Below are positions 40,505 to 51,051 of a DNA stretch of 64,000 nucleotides, in pieces. Position 1 is the first letter of the stretch; each line of letters starts with the position of its first letter. The translations under genes were made by a program, and so were the position numbers. Location: assembly GCF_014201195.1 (NCBI RefSeq), contig NZ_JACHDS010000001.1, forward strand, positions 2,666,001 through 2,730,000. The letters run 5' to 3'. The stretch comes from Nocardiopsis mwathae (GTDB lineage Bacteria; Actinomycetota; Actinomycetes; Streptosporangiales; Streptosporangiaceae). Under the pieces are notes generated by a model that saw only the letters and a program-made list of their open reading frames with translations, did not search any database and had not been told where the DNA came from.

Positions 40505-43500
40505 ATGGCGAAAAGGCTCAGCTACGCCGACGCTCTGAAGATCCTGGGCAAGGACGACTCCGCTGTTCTGGACTTCGCCGAGAAGGCGGCGGGCGGTGCA
40601 CTGGGCGCCGTGGGCGTGCCCGACCTCTTCGGCGCGGAAGGCACGGTCGTCAAGCACGGCCGAAAACTCCTGACGTCGGTTCGCGAGCGCGTGAGCGGAG
40701 TCGGGCGGCTGGACCGCACCCAGCGGATCATGGCCGCGCACACCGTCCTGGCGGTGGTCGCCTATTTCGAGGCGGTCGACGAATGCCTGGCGGTGGAGGG
40801 TTCTCCGCTGAGCTTGGCCGACCTGGAGCTCACCGCGGCCGAGCAGGCGACGCTGGCCGGAGCGTCGGAGGACCTGCTGGACGCCCAGCGCGCGCCCGTC
40901 CCCGAACCCCACTACGAGTTCGAGATCAACCAGGTCCTCCTGGAGGACTTCTACCAGCTGCGCCTCGGATCGGCGCTGATCCATTTCCTCTCCGGTCTCG
41001 CCTGCTGGGAGCCACTGTCAGAGACCGACCAGCACCGTGTCATCAAGACCCTGCGGGAACACGTCCCGGAGCGCGCGTTGCGCCGCTACACCGAGGGCTA
41101 TCGGCGGCTCGCCGTGGACGTGCCCGAGTTCAGGGTGTGGAGCATGATGCAGGAGCACCAGGCCACCCGGTCACGGCTGAGCACGGGGCTGGCCGACCTG
41201 CGCGACACGCTCGCCGGCATGACGACCGGGACCACCCCCGGCGAGCAGCGCGACGCGCTGTCCCGACGCTACGTCAGGGCCTTGGAGCGTCCGGTTCTGG
41301 CCTCCGACGACGCCCCGGCCGACTTCACCCTGCCCACCCTCGGCAAGGCCTATATCAACCCGCGCGGGCGCGTGGGCCGGGCCGCGGCGCAGAGCCGGCC
41401 GTCCACCGAAGAGTGGGTCAAGGTCCACCCCGTCCTCCACGACCTGCAGGGGGTCATCGCGGGTGTGCTGACCGGGCCGTCCGCGATCTCCCACCCGATC
41501 GTCGTCCTGGGCCAGCCGGGTTCTGGAAAGTCCAAGCTCACCCAGGTCCTGGCCGCGCGGCTGCCGGCCGCCGACTTCCTGCCGATCCTCGTGGAGCTGC
41601 GTTCGGTGACGGCCGACGCGCCGCTGCAGGACCAGATCGAGCAGGGCATTTACGCCACCATCGGGGAGCGCGTGTCCTGGCCGGACCTCGTCCGCTCGGC
41701 CTCCGGCGCGCTGCCGGTGGTCATCCTGGACGGCTTCGACGAGCTGCTGCAGGCCACCGGGGCCAGTCAGTCCGACTATCTGGAGCAGGTGCGCCTCTTC
41801 CAGGAGCGCGAGGCGGAACTCGACCGGCCGACCGCCGTCATCCTGACGACGCGGACGGCGGTGGCCGACCGGGCCCGGATCCCCGACGGGTCGCTCATCG
41901 TCCGGTTGGAGCCGTTCGACGATGACCAGATCGGCCGGATGATCGACGTCTGGAACCGCGCCAATCAGGGAGCCCTGGCGTCACGGGGGCTGCGGCCACT
42001 GACGGTCGACACCGTGCTGAACCACCGCGACCTCGCCGAGCAGCCGCTCTTGCTGATGATGCTGCTGATCTACGACGCCGACGAGAACGCGCTGCAACAC
42101 GCGGGCTCCGAGGAGGCGCGAGCGTCCTCGGACGGCGGGAAACCGGCGCGGTCGGCACTGCCGTCTCGCCGCCATCCGCACGATTTCATCCCGGACGGCA
42201 CCGCTGCGTCGTCCTCCGGAAGCAGTGGGGAACACGTCGCGCAGACGAAGACCGAGGCCGGCTCCAAGGGAGAACTCTACGAAGAACTCCTCACCTCCTT
42301 CGCCCGCCGGGAAGTCCGCAAGCACCAACCGCACCTCGACGACGCGGGCAGGGAACACGCCGTCGACCTCGAACTGCGCCGACTGGAAATCGTCGCCCTG
42401 GCCATGTTCACCCGGCGCCGACAGACCGTGACCGCCGATCGGCTCGATTCCGACCTCTCCGTGCTGATCCCGGAAACGAACATGGAAACGCACCCGACCG
42501 GTCTGAGCGGATCGACCGGCAACGCCCGCCAGGTCTTCGGGCGGTTCTTCTTCGTTCATGAGTCCCAGGCCCAGCGGGACGCCCGCACGGAGAGCGTGTA
42601 CGAATTTTTGCACTCCACGTTCGGTGAATTCCTTGTCGCGCGGCATGTATCGGCCACGCTTCACGATCTCGTCGTCGACCGGGCGAACTCCCGGCGCCGC
42701 CGGTTCGCCACTCCGCTGGATGACGGCCTGTTGTACGCCATCACCTCGTTCGCCGCATTGTCCGGGCGTCAGGCCACCGTGGAGTTCCTACTCGACATGT
42801 TCGAGCGGCGGTTCGCGCAGCATCCCGAGGAGCGAGAGGAGTACCGGTCGCTCCTCCTCGAACTCTTCCACGAAGCACCGTTCCCCCAACCCAATCGGTC
42901 ATTCGGCGACTACGCACCGGCCCGAATCCCCATCGTCACCCGACAGGCGACCTACACGGCCAACCTGGTCCTGCTCCTCGTTCTCGGTGGCACGAAGATC
43001 GACGCTTCCGAGCTCTTCCCGGACTCCCCCGCCCCTTGGAAGCAATGGCGTGTGCTGGCCAACCAGTGGCGGGGCATCGTCGACAACGAGTGGCACGGGC
43101 TGGTGGACGTCCTGCGCGTTCGCCACCACTACACCTGGTCGGGGGAGGGCACGACCGTCATCGAGCTCGAACGCGGTGACGACATCAACCTCGGTGAGTG
43201 CATCGGGTTCGAAATGAAGGCGAACCCGTTTCGGCACTCCCCTGCCGTCACCGATCCCTACGGGATCGACCTCCCGTTCGAGGGGATCACGTCGAGGCTC
43301 CTGAGTTCGATCTCCGTTCGAGCGAACGGCACGGCCGCGCGGACCTTCCTCATGCTCGCCCCCTATCTCACCCATGTGTCCTCCGACATGCTGACGTGGT
43401 ATGCGACCGCCGGCCTGTCGGACGACGACGCGGTGTGGAGTGAGTTGCACGATGTCCTGGAACTGCGCCTCGCACCCCTGGGCGACGCCCGCGAGGAACG

Positions 43501-43942
43501 CCTGCGGCGGTATTCGCGGTTGCTCGACACCGAATGGCTCGGCCGCCTGGAACTCTTCGTACTCCGCCAGGCGGCCGAAGACCTCCGATTCGGCCGGGCC
43601 ATGGGGTCCGATCCTTCGTATATGGCCGGTCTGTCGTCGGAGATCCGGTCGTATCTCGGCAGGGTCCGCCACGTGGTCCAGGGTCAGCGGCTGTCGCCGG
43701 ACGCCATTCGACCGGTCCTGGGCGCCCTGGAGCTGACCGACAACGCTGATCGACTCTTCCGGAGGATCCTCGACCTCGCCACGACGAACAGCCCACCGGA
43801 GCAGAGTCCGGAATGGCACTACCGCTTCTCGTCGGCGAACTCCGGACCCGGCGGCGTGCCGACGAAGGTCGGCACGGGGAGTAGGGCGCAGAAATCCTCC
43901 GGCCACCGGAGCCACCGGCCACCCCGGAGCGGCGGTGGATGA
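40505..43942 (+). CDS. NACHT NTPase with N-terminal helical domain (NNH7-like)
   Basis: 1145 aa from ATG 40505. The N-terminus, [15 protein letters not shown], then [21 protein letters not shown], matches the helical domain found before NACHT modules in actinobacteria (NNH7). The NTPase has Walker A GQPGSGKS near 335-342, Walker [12 protein letters not shown] near 405-415, and a sensor TTRT near 446. A winged-helix segment with [19 protein letters not shown], typical of NACHT/STAND proteins, lies near 700. The last 400 residues are a C-terminal sensor-like region without clear repeats. Related bacterial NACHT proteins protect against phage; this one is a solitary gene, so defence is an inference. 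Tail residues are basic and low-complexity. Confidence 0.85.
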   Translation: MAKRLSYADALKILGKDDSAVLDFAEKAAGGALGAVGVPDLFGAEGTVVKHGRKLLTSVRERVSGVGRLDRTQRIMAAHTVLAVVAYFEAVDECLAVEGSPLSLADLELTAAEQATLAGASEDLLDAQRAPVPEPHYEFEINQVLLEDFYQLRLGSALIHFLSGLACWEPLSETDQHRVIKTLREHVPERALRRYTEGYRRLAVDVPEFRVWSMMQEHQATRSRLSTGLADLRDTLAGMTTGTTPGEQRDALSRRYVRALERPVLASDDAPADFTLPTLGKAYINPRGRVGRAAAQSRPSTEEWVKVHPVLHDLQGVIAGVLTGPSAISHPIVVLGQPGSGKSKLTQVLAARLPAADFLPILVELRSVTADAPLQDQIEQGIYATIGERVSWPDLVRSASGALPVVILDGFDELLQATGASQSDYLEQVRLFQEREAELDRPTAVILTTRTAVADRARIPDGSLIVRLEPFDDDQIGRMIDVWNRANQGALASRGLRPLTVDTVLNHRDLAEQPLLLMMLLIYDADENALQHAGSEEARASSDGGKPARSALPSRRHPHDFIPDGTAASSSGSSGEHVAQTKTEAGSKGELYEELLTSFARREVRKHQPHLDDAGREHAVDLELRRLEIVALAMFTRRRQTVTADRLDSDLSVLIPETNMETHPTGLSGSTGNARQVFGRFFFVHESQAQRDARTESVYEFLHSTFGEFLVARHVSATLHDLVVDRANSRRRRFATPLDDGLLYAITSFAALSGRQATVEFLLDMFERRFAQHPEEREEYRSLLLELFHEAPFPQPNRSFGDYAPARIPIVTRQATYTANLVLLLVLGGTKIDASELFPDSPAPWKQWRVLANQWRGIVDNEWHGLVDVLRVRHHYTWSGEGTTVIELERGDDINLGECIGFEMKANPFRHSPAVTDPYGIDLPFEGITSRLLSSISVRANGTAARTFLMLAPYLTHVSSDMLTWYATAGLSDDDAVWSELHDVLELRLAPLGDAREERLRRYSRLLDTEWLGRLELFVLRQAAEDLRFGRAMGSDPSYMAGLSSEIRSYLGRVRHVVQGQRLSPDAIRPVLGALELTDNADRLFRRILDLATTNSPPEQSPEWHYRFSSANSGPGGVPTKVGTGSRAQKSSGHRSHRPPRSGGG

Positions 43943-43958
43943 CGGATCCCCACCCGTG

Positions 43959-44732
43959 TCAGCGCCCCTGCGCTACCGACCCCCTCACCAGCTCGGGCAG
44001 GACTTCCCCGATCGGGTCGCGGAGGACGGCGGCCGCGGCGTCGTCGTACGGGGTCGGCTCGGCGTTGATGATGATCAGGTGGGCGCCGTGGTCCAGGGCG
44101 AGGTCGCACAGGCCCGCGACCGGGTGCACCGTCAGCGATGTACCGACCGCGACGAAAGCGTCGCAGTCCTCGGTGGCCTGGACGGCGGCCTCCAGGACCT
44201 CGGACCTGAGGCGCTGGCCGAAGGAGATGGTGTCGGCCTTCTGGATGCCGCCGCACTCCCGGCAGTGCGGGTCGGACTCCTCCTCCAGGCGGGCCAGGAC
44301 CTCCGGCGTTGGGGTGCGCAGGCCGCAGGTCATGCAGATGATCCAGTGCACGGTCCCGTGCACCTCGATGACGCGGCGGGGGTCGGTACCCGCCGCCTGG
44401 TGGAGGCCGTCGATGTTCTGGGTGATGAGCGCCCGGAGCCGCCCTGCGCGGTCCAGTTCGGTCAGGGCGTGGTGGGCCGCGTTGGGACGGGCGGTCCAGG
44501 CGGGGTGGGCGCGGCGCATCTGCCAGACCTCGCGGCGGACATCGGCATCGGCCAGGTAGGTGCCGATGTCGAACATCGCGGCCGCACCGGGGTTCTTCGT
44601 CCACACGCCCTGCGGCCCTCGGAAGTCCGGGATCCCGGAGTCGGTGGAGACCCCCGCGCCGGTGAGCACGGTGACCCGATCGGTCGCGGCCAGCAGTTCC
44701 GCGACCTCGGTGTGGCGTGAGATGGAGGGCAT
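43959..44732 (-). CDS. Sir2-family NAD-dependent protein deacylase
   Basis: 257 aa; ATG 44732 with GAGGAA seven bases upstream. [23 protein letters not shown], the catalytic His in EVHGTVHW, zinc pairs CMTCG and CREC, SFGQ and [12 protein letters not shown] are all present. The enzyme removes acetyl or acyl groups from lysine using NAD+. It meets the NACHT gene tail-to-tail with 16 bp between. Sir2 domains occur in antiphage systems, but this free-standing zinc-containing form looks like a metabolic deacetylase (CobB/SrtN type). Confidence 0.92.
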   Translation of the reverse strand: MPSISRHTEVAELLAATDRVTVLTGAGVSTDSGIPDFRGPQGVWTKNPGAAAMFDIGTYLADADVRREVWQMRRAHPAWTARPNAAHHALTELDRAGRLRALITQNIDGLHQAAGTDPRRVIEVHGTVHWIICMTCGLRTPTPEVLARLEEESDPHCRECGGIQKADTISFGQRLRSEVLEAAVQATEDCDAFVAVGTSLTVHPVAGLCDLALDHGAHLIIINAEPTPYDDAAAAVLRDPIGEVLPELVRGSVAQGR

Positions 44733-45135
44733 GGACGGTTCCTCGGCGTTCACGGTGGCGCGGCGTTCCCGCTCGCACGGTATGTCGGTGCCGCCATTGT
44801 GGCAGCGCCGGGCCGAGCGTTTCGAGGCCGCCCCTGGCCGGTGCACCGCCGACAGCGCCGGATGCGGGGCCTGATACGGGTCCGGCCGTTTGCCGACCTT
44901 GGCCGACGCGTGACCCGACGGGGACCCGCGCCGCGTCCCGGACCTCCCGGCAGGACGCGGTTCAACGCGATACGCTCACGTCACACCGGGTGGGAGCGGG
45001 TGGTACAGGCCCGCCGCAGAACTGCCGCGTGCCCCCGGGCGGCGCTTCTCGGGACGGTGATCCCCGCGCGGCCAGGAGAATTCGACCGCAGTCCCCGCCG
45101 AAAAGTGGACCGGATGGACCGAAGTCCGTCAAACG
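44733..45135. other. Divergent intergenic region Sir2 / sulfotransferase
   Basis: 403 bp with no supported gene. It should contain both promoters; I find no clear operator or hairpin. Confidence 0.5.
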
Positions 45136-46035
45136 ATGTCAAAATCTACATACATCATGAAGCAGCCGTCCTACATCCTCGTCGTCAACGGGACGAAGGT
45201 CCACCGCCCCGTCTTCGTCCTCGGCGCACCGCACTCAGGTGTGAACCTGGTCGCCGGGGCTCTGCGCCGCGCGCCCGGCTTCCACATCGGCTGCGGCGAC
45301 ACCGGCGTCCTCAACGCGGTCTACGCGGTCGCCCGCCGCCCCTCCGTCGTCGCGGAGCGCGCGTCGGGCACGGCCAGCCTGCTGCGCGACGCCTTCGCCG
45401 AGTCCTGGCAGCTGACCCCGCTCACCTGCCCGCTGTGCTCGGGGAACCGGGTGACGGCGCGCGAGTCGGCCGAGCCCTGCCGCCACGCCAGCCGGGTGAC
45501 GCGCTTCGGTGACGCCAGCCCGGATCTGCTCTACAGCGCGACCGCGCTCGACGCCGCGTTCGGCGACGCCGTGTTCGTGCAGGTGATCCGGGACGGCCGG
45601 GATGTCGTCGCCGAAATGCTCGACGACGAGCAGTCCCTGGCCTGGTTCCGACCGAGCATGGCCACCCTCGACCACGACCTGCCCAACCCCTTCTTCGGCA
45701 TCGAGACCGAGCAGGAGCGCGAAGACTACCCCGACCTGTCACACGCGGCCAAGTGCGCGATGCGCTGGCGCGGGGCGGTTCGGCTGTCGGCCCAGCTGCG
45801 CAGCATGCTCGGCCCCGAACGGCTGATGACACTGCGCTACGAGGACATGTTCGGTGGCGAGGTGGAGGCCGCCGAGCGGTTGCGCGAGGTGACCGGAGCT
45901 CGGGTGTCGGCGGTGGAGCTGGTGCGCGGCGACTCCCCCGGAATCGGGGCGTGGCGCGGCCGCCTCACCGGCGAGCAGCGCAACGACGTGCGGGCGGTCG
46001 CCCAGGCCGAGCTGTCCCGCCTCGGCTACACCTGA
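45136..46035 (+). CDS. PAPS-dependent sulfotransferase family protein
   Basis: 299 aa (ATG 45136; ATG 45157 is an alternative). FVLGAPHSGVNLVAGALRRAPG is the 5'-phosphosulfate-binding loop in a degenerate form, and VQVIRDGRDVVAEML is the 3'-phosphate-binding segment. LMTLRYEDMFGG near the C-terminus is also typical. The substrate cannot be told. CPLCSGNRVTARESAEPC carries a Cys pair not usual in the family. The low-GC start region differs from the rest. Confidence 0.75.
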   Translation: MSKSTYIMKQPSYILVVNGTKVHRPVFVLGAPHSGVNLVAGALRRAPGFHIGCGDTGVLNAVYAVARRPSVVAERASGTASLLRDAFAESWQLTPLTCPLCSGNRVTARESAEPCRHASRVTRFGDASPDLLYSATALDAAFGDAVFVQVIRDGRDVVAEMLDDEQSLAWFRPSMATLDHDLPNPFFGIETEQEREDYPDLSHAAKCAMRWRGAVRLSAQLRSMLGPERLMTLRYEDMFGGEVEAAERLREVTGARVSAVELVRGDSPGIGAWRGRLTGEQRNDVRAVAQAELSRLGYT

Positions 46036-46097
46036 TCCGGATCTCCCCCGGTGCCGGGGCCGCCACGGTCGACCGCTCCCGGACGCGGGCGGCCGCT

Positions 46098-46832
46098 TCA
46101 GCGCGCTCCGAGCCATTCCCGGACCGAGCGCCACGACGCGTGTGACGGGTCGATGACGACGAAGTGGTCGGCGTCGGACAGCTCGACGTAGTCGACCCGG
46201 TCGCCGGCGCCGCGCGCGGCCTCCACATAGGCGCGGCTCTGCCCGGCGGGAACACGGTCGTCGCGGGAGCCGTGCACGACGAGCTGCGGGGTGCCGACCG
46301 GGATCCGCTTCAGCGGGGTGGCGTCCTCGACCAGCGCCGGGGAGGGATCGGGGCCGAGGAAGTCGGCGACGGCGCCCTCGCCGAGCCCTTCGTCCAGGCT
46401 CGTCCGCAGGTCGGTGACCGGGGCCAGGCCCACGACCTGTGTCAGCGGTGATCCGGGGGCGGCCATCAGGGCCAGGTGGCCCCCGGCGGAATGGCCGATG
46501 CCGACGACCCGGGCGGCGTCCCCCGGTTCGGCTCCGTCGTGCAGCCGGGCGTTGAGGAGGTCCAGTGCGGCGCGGACGTCGTCCAGGGTCTGCGGCCATC
46601 CCCCGCCGTCCTCACCGGTGCGCCGGTACTCGATGTTCCACACCAGCCACCCTGCTTCGGCCAGGTCGGCGGCGATGGGCTCCATCAGCCGGGTGTCGAA
46701 GCGGTCGCGCCACCAGCCGCCGTGCAGCAGGACGGCGACGGGGAAGGGGGCATCGGCGTCGGTGTCGGGCTGCCGGACGTGGATGACCTGGCTGGGGTGC
46801 CTGCCGTAGCAGAGCGTCGCTGACACCGGCAT
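46098..46832 (-). CDS. Alpha/beta hydrolase, kynurenine formamidase-like
   Basis: 244 aa. LLHGGWWRDRFDTRLMEPIAADLAEAGW carries the HGGWW oxyanion loop of BNA7/AFMID-type kynurenine formamidases and related esterases. The nucleophile elbow is GHSAGGH, followed by VVHGSRDDRVP (Asp) and DADHFVVIDP (His). N-formylkynurenine hydrolysis would give kynurenine and then, via kynureninase, anthranilate. The neighbouring genes form an anthranilate-type CoA pathway, which supports this reading. A general esterase is the alternative. Confidence 0.7.
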   Translation of the reverse strand: MPVSATLCYGRHPSQVIHVRQPDTDADAPFPVAVLLHGGWWRDRFDTRLMEPIAADLAEAGWLVWNIEYRRTGEDGGGWPQTLDDVRAALDLLNARLHDGAEPGDAARVVGIGHSAGGHLALMAAPGSPLTQVVGLAPVTDLRTSLDEGLGEGAVADFLGPDPSPALVEDATPLKRIPVGTPQLVVHGSRDDRVPAGQSRAYVEAARGAGDRVDYVELSDADHFVVIDPSHASWRSVREWLGAR

Positions 46833-46981
46833 GGGAGGCGCCCCTTTCCTCAGCTGTCACAGGTTCGGCCGCGGCTGGATCCGACGGTAGCGTCCGCGGT
46901 CCCCCCACCGCCAGGGTGGTGGGTGCTCCGGCGGCGCTCCCGCGCCATGCCCGGCCGCGCCGCCCCCTCCGGGGGCCATGG

Positions 46982-49381
46982 TCACGCCGGGCCGCCCTGG
47001 GGGCGCCACCGGCGGTGCGCGGTCGTCGGATCACCTTGACCGCGCACCAGGTCCAGACGGGGACGCGGGCCGTCGGTGCGGCCGGTCCGGGGCTTGCGGG
47101 ATCCGGCCCGGAACTGGACGGGCCAGGTCACCCCGGGCCCGTCGTAGCCCTGTTCTGCGGCGGCGTGCAGGGTCCAGCTCGGGTCGTAGAGGTGGGGCCG
47201 CCCCAGGGCGCACAGGTCGGTGCGGCCGGCCAGGATGAGGGAGTTGACGTCGTCGTAGGAGGAGATGGCGCCGACCGCGATCGTCGGGACCCCGGTCTCG
47301 CCGCGGATCCGGTCGGCGAAGGGGGCCTGGTAGCTGCGCCCGTAGGCGGGCTCCTCGTCGGGGGTGACCTGGCCGGTGGAGACGTCGATGGCGTCGGCTC
47401 CGGCGTCCGCGAAGGCGCGGGCGATGGCGACGGCGTCGTCACCGGTGGTGCCGCCTTCGGCCCAGTCGGTGGCGGAGATGCGCACGGTCATCGGCTTGTC
47501 GTCGGGCCAGGCGGCGCGCACGGCGGTGAAGACCTCCAGGGGGAAGCGCAGGCGTGCTTCCAGGTCGCCGCCGTAGGCGTCGGTGCGCCGGTTGGTGAGC
47601 GGCGAGATGAAGCCGGACAGCAGGTAGCCGTGGGCGCAGTGGAGTTCCAGCAGGTCGAATTCGGCGCGGTGGGCGGCGCGCGCCGCGGCGGTGAAGTCGT
47701 CGCGGATCGCGGCCATCTGGCCGCGGGTCAGCTCGCGGGGGACCTGGTTGACGCCGGGCCGGTAGGGCAGCGGGGAGGGGGCCACGACGGGCCAGTTGCC
47801 GTCGTCCAGGGGCTGGTCCATCCCCTCCCACATCACCCGGGTGGAGCCCTTGCGCCCGGCGTGGCCGAGCTGCACGCCGATGGCGGCGTCGGTGTGGGTG
47901 TGCACGAAGTCGGTGACGCGGCGCCAGGCGGCCTCGTGCTCGGTGGCGTACAGCCCGGCGCAGCCGGGGGTGATGCGGGCGTCGGCGGAGACGCACACCA
48001 TTTCGGTCATCACCAGCGCGGCCCCGCCCAGTGCTTTGGACCCGAGGTGGACGAGGTGGAAGTCGCCGGGGGTTCCGTTGGTCGCGGAGTACATGTCCAT
48101 GGCGGAGACGACGACGCGGTTCTTCAGTTCCAGGTCGCGCAGCCGGAACGGGTGGAACATGGGCGGCCGGTGCGGCGGTGCGGCGGACGGCGGTCGGGCC
48201 TGGGAGCCGGACGGGGGCTGGTGCTGGGTGCCGCTGAACCACGCGTCGACGTCAGCGACGAAGTCCGGGTCGCGCAGCCGGAGGTTGTCGTAGGTGACCC
48301 GGCGGCTGCGGGTGAGCAGGTTGAACGCGAACCGGCGGGGTTCTGCGCCGGTGTGCCGGTCGATGTCCTCGAACCACTCCAGGCTGGCCTGGGCGGCGCG
48401 CTGGGTGCTGGCGACGACGGGGCGGCGCTCCTCCTCGTAGGCGGCCAGGGCCGCGCCGACGCCCTCGTTCTCGTGGAGGGAGGCGGCGAGCGCGAGGGCG
48501 TCCTCCATGGCGAGCTTGGTGCCCGACCCGATCGAGAAGTGGGCGGTGTGCGCGGCGTCGCCGAGGAGCACGATGTTGCCGCGGCGCCAGGTGTCGGTGC
48601 GCACGGTGGTGAAGGAGCGCCACCGCGAGTTGTCGGGGATGAGGCGGTGGCCGCGGCCCAGGATGTCGGCGAAGAGCTTCTCGCAGGTCTCGACGGCATC
48701 GTGGTCGCTGTCGCCGGGGCCCAGGTCGGGCCGGTCGGCGAAGCCGGCGGCACGCCACACGCGTTCGTGCATCTCGACGATGAAGGTGCTGGCGTCGGCG
48801 GCGTACGGGTAGCCGTGCACCTGCACGGTGCCGTGCGGGGTGGCGACGATGTGGAAGTTGAAGGCGTCGAAGACGAGGTCGGTGCCGAGCCACATGTACT
48901 TGCAGTGGCGGCGGTCCAGGTGTTCGCCGAAGTCCGCGGCGTGGGCGCGGCGGGTGGCGCTGTTGGCGCCGTCGGCGGCGACGACGAGGTCGTGGGCGGC
49001 GGCCAGGTCGGCGGCGGGCGGCGCGGTGGTGCGGAAGTGCAGGGCGACGCCGAGGTGGGTGCAGCGGTCGCGGAGGATCCGCAGCAGCCGCCTGCGGTCG
49101 ATGGCGGCGAAGCCGTGGCCTCCGGAGGTGGTGACCCGCCCGCGGTAGTGGATGTCGATGTCGTCCCAGCGGGCGAACGCCGACCTCAGTTCGGCGTACA
49201 CGTCGGGGTCGGCGTGCTCGATCCCGCCGAGGGTCTCGTCGGAGAGCACGACGCCGAAGCCGAACGTGTCCTCGGGGGCGTTGCGCTCATAGACGGTCAC
49301 CTCGTGGGCGGGGTCGAGCCGCTTCATCAACGCGGCGAAGTACAGTCCTCCGGGGCCGCCGCCGATACAGGCGATGCGCAT
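46982..49381 (-). CDS. Bifunctional FAD monooxygenase / old yellow enzyme (aminobenzoyl- or salicylyl-CoA type)
   Basis: 799 aa. The first half is a flavin hydroxylase: GGGPGGLYFAALMKRL, DG at VVAADGANSATRR and GDAAHTAHFSIGSGTKLAMEDA. The second half (about 420-770) is an NADH:flavin oxidoreductase of old yellow enzyme type: FHPFRLRDLELKNRVVVSAM, LGHAGRKGS, FDLLELHCAHGYLLSGFISPLTNRRTDAYGG and ALGRPHLYDP. This fusion is known in 2-aminobenzoyl-CoA monooxygenase/reductase and in salicylyl-CoA 5-hydroxylases. It hydroxylates, and probably reduces, the aromatic CoA thioester. The ligase gene follows upstream 10 bp away. Confidence 0.9.
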   Translation of the reverse strand: MRIACIGGGPGGLYFAALMKRLDPAHEVTVYERNAPEDTFGFGVVLSDETLGGIEHADPDVYAELRSAFARWDDIDIHYRGRVTTSGGHGFAAIDRRRLLRILRDRCTHLGVALHFRTTAPPAADLAAAHDLVVAADGANSATRRAHAADFGEHLDRRHCKYMWLGTDLVFDAFNFHIVATPHGTVQVHGYPYAADASTFIVEMHERVWRAAGFADRPDLGPGDSDHDAVETCEKLFADILGRGHRLIPDNSRWRSFTTVRTDTWRRGNIVLLGDAAHTAHFSIGSGTKLAMEDALALAASLHENEGVGAALAAYEEERRPVVASTQRAAQASLEWFEDIDRHTGAEPRRFAFNLLTRSRRVTYDNLRLRDPDFVADVDAWFSGTQHQPPSGSQARPPSAAPPHRPPMFHPFRLRDLELKNRVVVSAMDMYSATNGTPGDFHLVHLGSKALGGAALVMTEMVCVSADARITPGCAGLYATEHEAAWRRVTDFVHTHTDAAIGVQLGHAGRKGSTRVMWEGMDQPLDDGNWPVVAPSPLPYRPGVNQVPRELTRGQMAAIRDDFTAAARAAHRAEFDLLELHCAHGYLLSGFISPLTNRRTDAYGGDLEARLRFPLEVFTAVRAAWPDDKPMTVRISATDWAEGGTTGDDAVAIARAFADAGADAIDVSTGQVTPDEEPAYGRSYQAPFADRIRGETGVPTIAVGAISSYDDVNSLILAGRTDLCALGRPHLYDPSWTLHAAAEQGYDGPGVTWPVQFRAGSRKPRTGRTDGPRPRLDLVRGQGDPTTAHRRWRPQGGPA

Positions 49382-49391
49382 GGGTGCGGGC

Positions 49392-51029
49392 TCACCCCTC
49401 CCTCAGTTTGAACCGCTGGAGCTTTCCCGTGGGGGTGCGCGGAAGGGCGTCGGTGAACTCGACGGCCCGCGGCGCCTTGTAGGGGGCGATCTCGGCGGTG
49501 ACGAACCGCTTGATGGCCTCGGCGGTGTCCTCGCTCGCGGGGGCGCCGTCGCGGGGGATGACGAACGCCTTGACGAGCTGGCCGCGGTCGGGGTCGGGGA
49601 TGCCGACGACGGCGGCCTCGGCGACCTGCGGCGCGCGCATCAGCACCTCTTCGACTTCGATGGCGGCGATGTTGTAGCCGGAGGAGACGATGATGTCGTC
49701 GGAGCGGGACCGGTACCAGAAATAGCCGTCGGCGTCGCGGACGTAGGTGTCGCCGGTGATGTTCCAGCCGTCGCGGACATAGCGCCGCTGCCGTTCGTCG
49801 TCGAGGTAGCGGCAGCCCACGGGGCCGCGCACGGCGAGGCGGCCCGGTGTTCCGTCGGGTACGGGGGCGCCGTCGGCGCCCAGGACGGCGGCGGTGAACC
49901 CGGGGACGGGGAGTCCGGTGGCGCCGGGGCGGATGTCGTCGTCTGCGGCGGAGATGAAGATGTGCAGCATCTCGGTGGCGCCGATGCCGTCGATGAGCCG
50001 TAGGCCGGTGGCGTCGAGCCAGGATTTCCACGTGGCGGCGGGGAGGTGCTCTCCCGCCGAGACACAGCGTCGCAGCGAGGTGAGGTCGCGGGCGGCCGCG
50101 CGGCCGAGCATGGCGCGGTAGGCGGTGGGCGCGGTGAACACCACGGTGGCGTGCTCCTCCTCGATCGCGCGCAGGAGACGTTCGGGTCCGGCCTTCTCCA
50201 GCAGGAGGGTGCAGGCCCCGGCCCGCAGGGGGAAGATGAGCAGGCCGCCCAAGCCGAAGGTGAAGGCGAGCGGGGGGCTGCCCGCGAACAGGTCGTCGGT
50301 GTGCGGGCGCAGGACGTGCGCGGAGAAGGTGTCGGCGATGGCCAGTACGTCCCGGTGGAAGTGGACGCACCCTTTGGGGCGGCCGGTGGTTCCGGAGGTG
50401 TAGGCGATGAGGGCGACGTCGTCGGCCGCCGTGGGGACGGCGGGGAAGGGCGTGCCGGGGGCGGCGGCGACACGGGCGGTGAGGTCGTCGGTGCGACCGG
50501 AGCCGTACAGGGTGACGCGGGTGCGGGCGGGAAGGTCGGGCGCGGCGCGGTCGGCCGCGGTGTCGAGGTCGTCGGCGAACCGGGCGTCGCACACGGCGTG
50601 GGAGATGCGGGCGGAGCGCAGGATGTCGGTGAGTTCGCCGCTGCGCAGGACGGGCAGGACGGTGACGGCGATGCCGCCGGCTTTGAGGACGGCCATCCAG
50701 CAGGCGGCCAGCCAGGGCGAGTTGGGGCCGCGCAGCAGGACCCGGTTGCCGGGGCGCACGCCTATCTCCTCGGTGAGGACGCGGGCGGCGCGGTCGACCA
50801 GCCACCGCAGTTCGCCGTAGGTCCACGAGGAGCGTTCGCCGCGGACGGCGGGCCGGTTGGGGCCATGGCGCTCGATGGTGCGGTCGAGGAGTTCTTCCGC
50901 GCAGTTGAGCCGGTCGGGGTAGCGCAGTTCCGGGAGGGGGGAGGTGAGGTCAGGCCACTGGTCGAGCGGGGGCAGGTGGTCGCGGGCGAAGGTGTCCGTA
51001 TAGGCGGACGGTGACAGGGTCGGCTCCAT
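49392..51029 (-). CDS. Aryl-CoA ligase (2-aminobenzoate/benzoate-CoA ligase family)
   Basis: 545 aa; ATG 51029 with GAGGAG. ANL motifs: LIAYTSGTTGRPKGCVHFHRD, GIGATEMLHIFIS, GWNITGDTY, SRSDDIIVSSGYNIAAIEVEEVL and the final PRTPTGKLQRFKLRE with the catalytic Lys. GATEMLHIFIS and the SDDII segment are typical of benzoate/aminobenzoate-CoA ligases, unlike the long-chain enzyme at 27175. It would activate anthranilate or salicylate to the CoA thioester for the fused oxygenase encoded next. Confidence 0.9.
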   Translation of the reverse strand: MEPTLSPSAYTDTFARDHLPPLDQWPDLTSPLPELRYPDRLNCAEELLDRTIERHGPNRPAVRGERSSWTYGELRWLVDRAARVLTEEIGVRPGNRVLLRGPNSPWLAACWMAVLKAGGIAVTVLPVLRSGELTDILRSARISHAVCDARFADDLDTAADRAAPDLPARTRVTLYGSGRTDDLTARVAAAPGTPFPAVPTAADDVALIAYTSGTTGRPKGCVHFHRDVLAIADTFSAHVLRPHTDDLFAGSPPLAFTFGLGGLLIFPLRAGACTLLLEKAGPERLLRAIEEEHATVVFTAPTAYRAMLGRAAARDLTSLRRCVSAGEHLPAATWKSWLDATGLRLIDGIGATEMLHIFISAADDDIRPGATGLPVPGFTAAVLGADGAPVPDGTPGRLAVRGPVGCRYLDDERQRRYVRDGWNITGDTYVRDADGYFWYRSRSDDIIVSSGYNIAAIEVEEVLMRAPQVAEAAVVGIPDPDRGQLVKAFVIPRDGAPASEDTAEAIKRFVTAEIAPYKAPRAVEFTDALPRTPTGKLQRFKLREG

Positions 51030-51051
51030 GGGGGCTCCTCGTCCGGGCGGG

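Noticed and set aside
43942-44732. NACHT plus Sir2 as one defence system
   Set aside because: The genes are convergent, not co-transcribed, and the Sir2 protein has the complete zinc-containing form of metabolic deacetylases.
46916-49411. Very long plus-strand reading frame (about 830 codons) opposite the fused oxygenase gene
   Set aside because: It is the mirror of a GC-rich real gene; its translation is Gly/Val/Ala-rich without motifs, whereas the minus strand encodes two complete enzyme domains.
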